DNA of 64,000 nucleotides, from contig LLEY01000136.1 of assembly GCA_001414485.1 (NCBI GenBank), forward strand, positions 106,859 to 170,858, in the 5' to 3' direction. Numbering within the stretch: the stretch's first letter is position 1; each line of letters begins with the position of its first letter. The notes under the pieces are model-generated. The model was not told the DNA's origin. It saw only the letters and a list, made by a program, of their open reading frames with translations, and did not search any database. Made by a program: the position numbers and the translations under genes. The stretch is from Calycina herbarum (taxonomy: Eukaryota; Ascomycota; Leotiomycetes; Helotiales; Pezizellaceae). Shown piece by piece: positions 55,588 through 64,000 of this stretch.

Positions 55588-56004
55588 ATGCCCCCCTCTC
55601 GCCTATCAAGACCAGCACCACCCCCCGACCCCGATAAATACTTCTTGTTCGAACTCCAAATCGGCAACCTGGATACAGCCACCGGTTCCGTACCTCTCCG
55701 AGGAATCTTCTACGAAGACCCTGGTGATGAAATCCTCCCCGCAAACGCTCTCGGTGAAAAGGTCAAGCTCCTCGTTTTTGTCCTCTCTCGTGTTCGCTGT
55801 CTTCAAAACAACATTGCCCACGGCCGCACCCACAACACTGTGCTTCTTAGCGCCCAAGGTTACTACTACAATGGACGAGGAGAGAAGAGAATTGAGAGAT
55901 TCGAGAAAAATGTGGATGAGGAACCCGCATTCTCGCAGTGGTTGGAGAATCTCGCAATCAATGGAGGAAAGGGGGTTTTTCATGTCGGAGTTGTAGAACT
56001 CTAG
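55588..56004 (+). CDS. Small protein, second of a tandem paralogous pair
   Basis: 138 residues, single exon. A Pro-rich start is followed by YFLFELQIGN, LRGIFYEDPGDEILP and LVFVLSRVRCLQNNIAHGRTH, which aligns with the upstream paralogue at NN-x-x-HG-x-TH. It ends GGKGVFHVGVVEL. No known domain or targeting signal. Both members are intact, on the same strand and 411 bp apart, consistent with tandem duplication followed by strong divergence. Confidence 0.62.
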   Translation: MPPSRLSRPAPPPDPDKYFLFELQIGNLDTATGSVPLRGIFYEDPGDEILPANALGEKVKLLVFVLSRVRCLQNNIAHGRTHNTVLLSAQGYYYNGRGEKRIERFEKNVDEEPAFSQWLENLAINGGKGVFHVGVVEL

Positions 56005-56369
56005 GATAGCAATTTCGGAATCAAGACAGTAGATTTGGAGCTTTTCGCGTTTCTCTAAGGAGACTTTAAAATGATTCTTCAACCAGCTTCTCACAAATAT
56101 CTCACAAGTTCTTCAAGTCTCTTTCTGGTATTTGGATACATCGGCAAGATCTAGATAATCCGAAAAGCCTGCCTCATTCTCTATGCTGCTAACATTCTGA
56201 AACTTCAGGATATCCCTTGAAATCCCAGGATTTAGACACTCCCAACATACCACATTTGACAAAAGAAAACCGAATATCATCGTCGCAAAGCAATGCGCAA
56301 GTATCGCTGGAAAATATTCATGAGCTCGAACCTAGGTAAAAGTATTTCCTTCCAAAAATCAACTAGGAA

Positions 56370-56582
56370 CTAGTGACCATGCCCCCAGATCCAGAATTTG
56401 GTCAACTCAAAAGTTCTCAGAACGTTCAAACCCCCAATCCATTCCCCGCCCGTGTAACCTGTTATAAGTGATTCCAGTGACTTTAATAGATAATGCGAAG
56501 CCTCTTGGATCGTCTCTCCCTGCCAAGTTACTCCAAAGAAACAAAAGATTAACACGACCATGACGAAGAAAATAACGAGCAT
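56370..56582 (-). CDS. Possible small single-pass membrane protein
   Basis: 70 codons from ATG at 56582. The first 17 residues (MLVIFFVMVVLIFCFFG) form one hydrophobic segment, followed by a Gly/Trp-containing tail ending in WIWGHGH. It could be a short membrane or secreted protein, or a chance frame; nothing else supports it. Confidence 0.3.
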   Translation of the reverse strand: MLVIFFVMVVLIFCFFGVTWQGETIQEASHYLLKSLESLITGYTGGEWIGGLNVLRTFELTKFWIWGHGH

Positions 56583-57313
56583 TTACAGTGCAGATATCAA
56601 GTTAACAGAAGAGAATGGCAATGCGAAAACAGGAGTTTGACTAATTACTTACCTATTATGCCGTAGAAAGACCTGGGTTGGTCGCTTCGTGGTTCGCGAT
56701 ACGAAGCAACGTGGGGGTAACGCGGATCCGGATGACAGATGGCAGCAGACAGAATTACTTCTCTCCTATGTAACCCTCAATCGGTAATTTTTGTGTCCCT
56801 CGTTACATTTCTTGAGATTCTCGTCCAACATGAAATATTTTTGTGTCGTCATTTTATTTCCAAGAATCCCTGCAAAGATCTTGCCCGAAGTTCACCAGGT
56901 TGGTTCGGATAAACCGGAACACCGATGGCTTCAGAGTCTTGTCAAATCGAACCAGCTCCGATCTTCGTACATAACAATCCCGAGGCCATCTTCGCAATAT
57001 ACGAGACCACATCTACGGAGTACTACTCGACGTCTCGCGCCATATCGTCGTAGCTTAGGTGCAGCGCCGTGAATCCAACAGATCGTGGGATTGGAAACGG
57101 GTGATCGGCGATTCGGCGTTAAGGAATACGAAGGGAATCAGCTCATCCACCCACCACAGCAACGACATCCCTCATTCACTCGCTCAATTCTCGTTCACTT
57201 CATCGGGAATGGCATCTTATATCTGAGTCCTCACTCATCACTATTTAACACACTCGTTTTCTTTCGAAATATGACGCCGAAAAATAGGACTTTTCTTCCG
57301 GATGTTTTGAAGC
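56583..57313. other. Upstream region of the flippase gene
   Basis: No supported gene. Short plus-strand frames (56791-57072 and 57085-57336) precede the flippase start and could be upstream ORFs if transcription starts early. Confidence 0.4.
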
Positions 57314-60300
57314 ATGGCGCGTTTGGGGAAAGATGATGTTACGTCAATTGCAAACACCGATATTCATGGGAGACGGACGACCCCTTTTATGGAATCCATC
57401 ACGAGCGAGGATCAGAGTATTGACGAGAAAGCTTCTCCTTCAAATGGATTGCCTTTCAGTACAGGTCGTGTATTGCCTCTCCCGCCATTTCGAAGGATTA
57501 AAGATAGTTTCGTACGGACCTCGAACTTGGTCATCAAAAATCCCGTGGTTCTCAAGATCCTTGGACGAAGCAAAATACCGCCCACAAAAGATGGACGCCA
57601 TATCAATTTGGACGCCTCGAGAAACATCCCACTTATTGATGAAAGGACTGGGAAAGAATATATCAACAATGCTATAAGATCCAGTCGCTACACTCTTTTG
57701 ACTTTCATCCCACATCAAATCTGGTTCCAGTTTTCCAAAATCGCCAATTTGTACTTTCTCATCACCGGAATTATCCAATTGATTCCGGGCCTCAGTACAA
57801 CCGGAACTTATACGACAATCTTGCCTCTTCTCTTCTTCCTGTTATTCACCGTTGCCAGAGAGGGTTATGATGACTTTCGCCGTTATCAATTGGACAAGGA
57901 AGAGAATAGAAGAGTGACTCGTCTTCTCTATGGATTTCGACAAGGTGGAGCTGGAGGTCACACCATAGCGTCATGGTTGGATTCCGTGAAAGCAAGTGGG
58001 ATGAGGTTGAAACACGTGCTGAGTAGGCAGAAAATACTGCAAAAATTACCATTCAAGTTTGGTGAGGATCATCATCAGGAACCAGTTTCTGAATCTGACC
58101 CTTGGATCAACGTGAAATGGATTCATCTCAAAGTTGGGGATGTCATCGAACTCGGTCGAGACGAACAGGTTCCCGCAGACATCATACTCCTACATGCAGA
58201 TGGCAGAGAAGGTATTGCCTACGTCGAAACAATGGCCCTCGATGGCGAAACCAATCTCAAAAGCCGACATTCTCTTCATCAGCTAGAATGCAACAATCTG
58301 GACGACATCTCGAAATCTCGAGCACATTTTGTCGTTGAAGATCCCAATCCCGATTTATACGAATTCAGCGGGAGAGCCTCACTGGGCGACATAACTCTTC
58401 CACTTACTTTGAGTAATGTTATTCTTCGAGGGTGCATTGTTAGAAACACTACTCGTGTTATCGGCATGGTGATCAATACCGGAGAAGAGTGCAAGATTCG
58501 CATGAACGCAAACAAGAACCCCCAAGCCAAAGCTCCAGTCATTCAATCGATGACTAACCGAATAGTTATTCTCCTGGCAGTGTTTGTAATTCTCCTTGCT
58601 TGTGGTTGTACCATAGGTTATGTGATCTGGGACCGTACATTTCAGCGGAAAGCATGGTACTTGGCCGATTCTGGTCTACCTTTGTACGAAATTTGGATCG
58701 CATTCGCTATCATGTTTAACAATCTGATTCCTCTTGCGCTATACGTCAGTCTTGAGCTTATCAAGTTTGCTCAATTCTTGCTTCTTGCCGATATTGAGAT
58801 GTACGATGAGGCGTCAAATACACCAATGGTATCGAATACGCAGAATATTTATGAGAACCTTGGACAGGTGAACTACATACTCTCAGACAAAACTGGCACC
58901 TTGACGGAGAATGTTATGCAGCTTCGGAAGATGACAATTGGGGGCGTCGAATGGAAGCACAGTAGCGAGAAGAAAAGGGGGAAGGGCCATGTTGCCGTTG
59001 AGAGCACGACCACAACGGAGGGAAGCTTGCAGCTCCACCCGACAGGAACAATTCACAATATCCCAACGAACATTTCGAGGATATCAGAAGGAGTCTGCAC
59101 TCCGAGGATTACCATCGAGGTGCCTACAGTCCTCCAAGATGTTCCAAGCTTTTCCCATACTGAACCCGGCCACGGGAATCCCTCGGGTGATATCGTCAAA
59201 TATTTACAACAAAACCCCTCCACTCCCTTAGCAGCAAAGCTTCACTTCTTTATTCTCTGCTTGGCAATCTGTCATACCTGCTTCCCAGAAGCCCAAAACA
59301 GTGGCCACTCGGGATTCCAAGCTGCTTCTCCGGATGAACTGGCATTAGTAGAAGCAGCCCAAGACCTGGGATACCTACTCATCGACAGAACAACACATTC
59401 AATAACCATTCTCACATCTCCATCTGGTTCAACTCCGGGTACTCGCCAAACCTACGAAATTCTAAACACAATCGAGTTCAGCAGCAAACGAAAAAGAATG
59501 TCTATCGTTGTCAAATTCCCGGACGGAAAAGTTTGTCTTTTCTGCAAAGGAGCAGATTCAGTTCTCTTACCGAGATTTCGAAGTGACTTTATGGCACAAG
59601 AGACAGCTTCTATTGTTCAAAATCGACGTTTGCAACGTGTGAGTATGGAAGTCGAAGAGGCATTGGTACGAAAAAGTACCGAAGTCGAATCACGGAAGAG
59701 TTTTCAGCGATCGAGTTTCCAACGATCACGTACGAGTCTAAGTATTACGAGACCCGGACCACCTACAAGAAATAATAGCGGCAGCTATTTCGGACGTAGA
59801 AGTATGAGCATCATCGAGCCGGATCTCGCGATGAAATCCCCGGAGTCACCGAGTTTGGCAGTTAGCCCAAGTTCTCCCGGAATCCCAAGAAGGTCGATGG
59901 GAAATTTCACAAACACGTTAGCTGTTCCGACCGAAAGAGGAGATTACTTTCAAAACGCTACGCATGACCCACACGACGACGCAAGCACTCTCGAACACTG
60001 TCTCGAGCATATCGACAACTTCGCCTCCGACGGCCTACGAACCCTCGTCTATGGATACCGTTTCCTAGAACAAGAAGCATACCTGTCCTGGGAAAAGCAA
60101 CACCGCGAAGCCACAACAAGCCTAACCAACCGCCAAGAAAGGATTGAATCAGCAGCCGAAGAAATCGAAAAAGACCTCGATCTAGCTGGAGCAACAGGAA
60201 TCGAGGATAAACTCCAAGACGGCGTCCCGGAAACTGTAGAAAAATTACAAAAAGCTGATATCAAGATATGGATGCTCACAGGCGACAAGCGAGAAACAGC

Positions 60301-61609
60301 AATCAACATCGCCCACTCTGCTCGAATCTGCAAGTCCTATTCCGAAATCTTGATCTTAGATGGGATCGACGATGAAGACACCCTCGTTTCAAAAATGTCA
60401 GATACGATTTTTAAACTCACGACCAGTCGTATCGCTCACTCGGTTATAGTGATAGACGGCCAAACACTGATAGAAGTGGAAGCAAACGAATCACTCAACA
60501 CGCAGTTCTACGACCTCCTCCTAAAAGTTGATTCAGTAATTTGTTGTCGCGCATCCCCCTCCCAAAAAGCAGCAATGGTCAAACGAATCCGCATCCTTTC
60601 TCCGAAATCCATCACCCTCGCCATCGGCGACGGCGGAAACGACATAGCCATGATCCAAGAAGCCCACGTCGGGATCGGAATCTCTGGAAAAGAGGGGTTA
60701 CAAGCTGCTCGTGTAGCAGATTACTCGATAGCTCAATTCCGATTTCTGCAACGGCTTTTGCTTGTTCATGGACATTGGTTATACATGCGAACCGCAAAGT
60801 TCATCCTTCTTACTTTCTGGAAAGAGATGCTTTTTTATGTCGTACAACTCCTTTACCAACGCTGGAACGGATATACCGGTACCTCATTGTTCGAATCCTG
60901 GAGTTTGGCGGTTTGGAATACACTCTTCACTGCGTTACCAGTTATGATACCCGGGATATTCGAACAAGATCTTCCCGCAGAAACATTACTCGCGATCCCA
61001 GAACTGTATGCTTACGGACAGAAGAACCAAGGGTTTAATATGAGGAAATATTGGTGGTGGATGTTGATGGGTGTTTGTGAGGGACTTGGAATCTACTTTC
61101 TCATCTATGCGCTTTATGGGATCCACGAGATGGGGGATCAGGGACTTTTTGCCCTTGGGGATTTGGCGTTTAGTGTTTGTGTTGTTTTTATTAATGTTAA
61201 ACTTCTGTATGTGTTCCCCCTTCTCCTCCCCCTTTCCATTTCAAACCCCAACTAACCACCAAATAGAGTCCTGGACTACCAACACCTAACATGGATCCCC
61301 CTATTCGCGGCCCTCCTCACCATCGCAGGCTGGTGGGCATGGAATCTCTTCCTCTCAGCTGCTTACTCCAATACACCCGGTGTTTACACCGTCCACTCTG
61401 CTTTCACGGATCACTTTGATCTAACGTGGTGGTGTGTTTTAATCATCGTATTCATGGTGTGTATGGTTGTTGAATTGTTGGTTGGTGCTGCAGAGAGGGT
61501 GTGGGATGAGTGGGGCGGATGGAAGGGTATAAAGAGGCTTTTGGGAGATAGAGATGAGGAAGATGAGGGGAGTGTATTCTGGTCTTGGAAGGGGTGGGGT
61601 GACAGATGA
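57314..61609 (+). CDS. P4-ATPase phospholipid flippase, Dnf3-like
   Basis: Two exons, 57314-61206 and 61267-61609, give 1411 residues. The intron is GTATGT...AATAG (60 bp). Signatures in order: YTLLTFIPHQIWFQFSKIAN at the first membrane segments, DGETNLKSR in the actuator loop, and the phosphorylated Asp in SDKTGTLTEN (about residue 525). Next come KGADSVLLPR in the nucleotide domain, TGDKRETAINIAHSA, GDGGNDIAMIQEAHVGIGI (about 1105), and a C-terminal membrane bundle completed by exon 2. P4-ATPases move aminophospholipids to the cytosolic leaflet using ATP. A Ser/Arg-rich insert (about residues 780-875) interrupts the nucleotide domain. Such an insert, plus overall similarity, points to the Dnf3 branch, which acts in trans-Golgi or plasma membrane. 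The branch assignment is from memory of the family. Confidence 0.9.
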
Positions 61610-61884
61610 GGGAGATGAGAGATAAGAGGGCGTTTTATGTGTATATGTTTATTCGTACACATTTCTGTGATAGAATAATTTCTAATTGATGATAGATAGA
61701 GCAGACGTTGCGTTAGACTAATAAAGAGATACATTAAAAGTAGAAGAATTCTTCTCCAATCAACACCATCTTTTGAACTGCACAAGCATAAGTACAATAT
61801 TGACATCACACCACAAGAGCTTCTACCATATGTGGGAAAAGAAAATGAGGCGATTGAGGTCTATGAATAAACCCTTCATAAAAC

Positions 61885-62010
61885 ACACATCAGATCCGTA
61901 CTTGCCTATCTAAGTCATTGTTCTAGCTTTCTCGGGTTAATTCAAGTAAACTACTCTAAAAGCTTAGAACAATTTAAAATACAAACCTAGATATCTAGAA
62001 CAATCAACTT
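61885..62010 (+). mobile_element. MITE-like element, partial copy H
   Basis: Has GATCCGTACTTGCC, TGTTCTAGCTTTCTCGGGTA, CTTAGAACAATTTAAAA and CTAGAACAATCAACTT in the family order. Both terminal repeats are lost or too diverged to see. Confidence 0.55.
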
Positions 62011-62606
62011 ATTACCATAGTCATTTTCTTCACTTCAATCGGTATGGCAGCTTGTCACGACGCTCTGCAGCTTGTGATTCGATGTCATCGCAAGAGAAGG
62101 TAGAACAGTAAGATACATGGATTGATTCACAAGGGAGAGATGTGAGGGAAATTGAAAGTTCGCTCAATTGGATTATCATGATCTTGGGCCCAATACGAAA
62201 ACAACAAACAAACAGCTAAACTATTCTGGCTTCGGGCTCAACGGAAATAGACGAACCAACCACACTACATTACAGGCCGAAGCCACAAAACAAAAGGAAA
62301 AAAACAAGACATTTGACCGCATCTGACCTGGTGCTTTTCGGCCATATTCTCCTCGTGCTTCCGGTTCGCTTTATCCTGGTCGGATTGGAGGTTCGTTGAT
62401 GGTTTCCCGAAGAAGTACCAACTGGTGATCCCAACCTGCTCTCATGCCGTCTTCCTCCTGCAAAAATTATGTCAGCAAAAGGACCAATTTTTTGGGGGAG
62501 GGCCCGGGGGGGAGGCGAATTGAGTGATTTGTGAAGAAAGTAGTTAATTTAGGAGGTGATGTTAAATAATAGGAAATAAAGAGTTCTTACCTCCTTCCCC
62601 ACTTCC

Positions 62607-62640
62607 ATCCCCTTCCCCTTCCCCTTCCCCTTCCCCTTCC
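62607..62640. repeat. CCCCTT microsatellite
   Basis: Five to six tandem CCCCTT units within a longer C/T-rich stretch. Confidence 0.85.
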
Positions 62641-62807
62641 TCTCCTCCCCCTAAGAAATGGCAAAGAAGGATCGCTATGAAACCAAGTCAGTATTGTTGG
62701 TTCTCAATCATGACTAAGGAGTGACATAGATCGAGCAGTACTCACAAACTTCAGAGGGCGAAAGGCGAGATTTCTCGCTTCCTTCCGTGGCGTTCAATTG
62801 AAGACCA

Positions 62808-62838
62808 AAAGAGAGAGAGAGAAAGAGAGAGAGAGAGG
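62808..62838. repeat. GA-rich microsatellite
   Basis: GAGAGAGA tracts with one AAAG interruption. Confidence 0.85.
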
Positions 62839-63105
62839 TTAGTGGGAAATACTAGTAGAAGGAGTTAAAGACTTAGAAAAAGAAGAAGTTAAGAAGTAGA
62901 AAAGGAAGTAGAAAGGAAATGGAAGTAAAGACAAGACACGGAAGGTCACACTCCCGCGTTGACTTGACCAACAAGTCACAAAAAAACAACAGTCCCGAAT
63001 ACCTCACAGCTCACAGCTCACAGCTCACATTTAGAAGGGGCATGCGTATCGCCCCACCCTCGAATTCCAAGACCCCCCTTCCTTCGTTCGTTCGTGCCTT
63101 GCACC

Positions 63106-63132
63106 TTTTCATTTTCATTTTCATTTTCATTT
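63106..63132. repeat. TTTTCA microsatellite
   Basis: Four tandem units of TTTTCA. Confidence 0.85.
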
Positions 63133-63299
63133 GCACTTTTCTGACCACCTAGGTAGAAATCCAACCAGACCAACTCTTTTCCCAGCAAGCCGAGCCGTGA
63201 CAAGTTCGAACTGCAAAAAAAATGTGAGTCTCAAGCCTGGGACCTCTCCTTCTCTACCTAGGCTCGCAGTAAGAAAAGAAAAGCGAAAGTAAGTAGCTC

Positions 63300-63472
63300 A
63301 TATTATACCACACTTTCCAGATATCACCCAAATACTTTAGGACAATCGAACTTCATTATTCCAAGCCATCCGAGTGAACATTAAGTTGTCTTGTACTACC
63401 CTAGAAAATTAGGATAATGAGCTAGCTAGGCAGATACGAACCTAAAGTTTTTACTGCTGCTTTGATTGTCTA
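63300..63472 (-). mobile_element. MITE-like element, inverted copy I
   Basis: Read on the minus strand it starts TAGACAATCAAAGCAGCAGT, then AGGTTCGTATCTGCC and TTATCCTAATTTTCTAGGGT, in the same order as the plus-strand copies. This is the only copy in the opposite orientation. The far terminal repeat is not recognisable. Confidence 0.7.
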
Positions 63473-63979
63473 CCTACCGCGAGCGCAAGTCCAAAGTCCC
63501 TCAACGTCGCCTCTTCCTATAGAGAAAGGAGAACTTTGCTACTGCCTCGAAAGGTAGTATATACCAAGGGTGGAAGAGATACACAACCAAAGGACGAGGC
63601 GAAGTTCAAGTACTCACCCATCCTTCACCTTGGTATTCGAGATGTGCAATAAAGCAGCAGGCCTTAACCATAGGAAAATGTTGAGAAGTATAGATATTTC
63701 ATGTTTAAAATTTCAGAGTTCATCCATGACCAAAAGGCAATAGGAAAAGTCTTCTGCCTCATCGAAAATACGTACCTTGTACATTGTGAAATTGCGATCC
63801 CCAAAACACTTCTAGAGAAGCATTCGCATTCAGTCATGACAGTCCTCGAGATGAAAACCCGGCTTTCAAATTGCTTAAAATCTTCCCGAAAACCATTCTC
63901 CAGAAAGGTTTTAAAATCAAAAGCCGAATCCCTCCAACGTTCCAAAACCGCATTTACTTCTATATTAATGAAAAAAGAC

Positions 63980-64000
63980 AAAAAAAAAAAAAAGGGGGGG
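63980..64000. repeat. A14-G7 homopolymer end
   Basis: The window ends in 14 A followed by 7 G. It may be real low-complexity DNA or a sequencing or assembly edge effect. Confidence 0.7.

Larger units (their letters stand above)
61610..64000. other. Low-complexity intergenic region to the window end
   Basis: Contains MITE-like copies H and I, several microsatellites and an A14-G7 end. A 105-codon minus frame (63664-63981) has no recognisable motif. No supported gene. Confidence 0.45.

Noticed and set aside
57085..57336. Upstream plus-strand frame before the flippase as a separate gene
   Set aside because: It overlaps the flippase start in another frame and has no recognisable features; at most an upstream ORF.
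63664..63981. 105-codon minus frame at the window end
   Set aside because: No motif, no upstream promoter context, and it abuts an A14-G7 run that may be an artefact.

Overview
The window looks like a piece of a filamentous ascomycete genome (Pezizomycotina). Leotiomycetes is my best guess, from the general character of the genes rather than any marker. Genes are intron-containing, with most introns 45-75 bp and GT/AG ends. The gene types are typical of the group: Zn2Cys6 and DUF3425/bZIP-like regulators, Atg22, a Dnf3-type flippase, F-box proteins with zinc-binding cysteines, and NmrA-like and GMC proteins. The left end shows classic repeat-induced point mutation (RIP): CpA/TpG is almost absent, TpA is in excess, and stops arise from CAA, CAG and TGG. 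All coordinates below come from reading by eye; exon borders are inferred from splice signals and protein continuity.

Layout. 1-4.0 kb is a RIP-destroyed transposon nest: a Ty3/Gypsy element on the minus strand (protease then gag, with a 29-bp tandem array in its leader), then a Tc1/mariner transposase on the minus strand. 4-10 kb holds two head-to-head F-box paralogues. 10.4-12.4 kb is a broken membrane-protein gene. 13.9-17 kb has an HD-domain nucleotidase-like gene and a low-complexity gene. 18.7-22.4 kb is a diverged duplicated block with decayed genes and one small zinc-binding protein. 24.7-29.7 kb has a low-complexity coiled-coil gene and an RBM26/27 (Rmn1)-like RNA-binding protein. 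30.5-35.7 kb has an alpha/beta hydrolase, a secreted HExxH metallopeptidase and a secreted cysteine-rich protein. 36.7-43.1 kb has a Zn2Cys6 regulator and a 1016-residue J-domain protein. 44.5-46.8 kb is atg22. 47.4-54.1 kb has an SDR pseudogene, a bZIP-like/DUF3425 gene, a multiply disabled GMC oxidoreductase and an intact NmrA-like gene. 54.8-56.0 kb has two tandem small paralogues. 57.3-61.6 kb is a P4-ATPase (Dnf3-like). The last 2.4 kb is low-complexity intergenic DNA.

The most interesting pattern is a family of about 200-bp non-coding elements with terminal inverted repeats (core GGACAATAAAAGCGGCA), found about ten times in 64 kb. They look like MITEs. Two sit inside two separate introns of atg22, and subtracting them returns both introns to 67-71 bp. 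A third lies just upstream of the same gene, and another lies between two divergent secreted-protein genes. I know of no description of this family, but could not search.

A second theme is gene decay: a 4-bp duplication plus a 1-base slip in the 10-12 kb membrane gene, two stops and two frameshifts in the GMC gene, a truncated SDR, and in-frame stops in the second F-box gene and in the 21.4-22.2 kb reading frame. Some one-base slips fall in homopolymers, so assembly error must be excluded for those.
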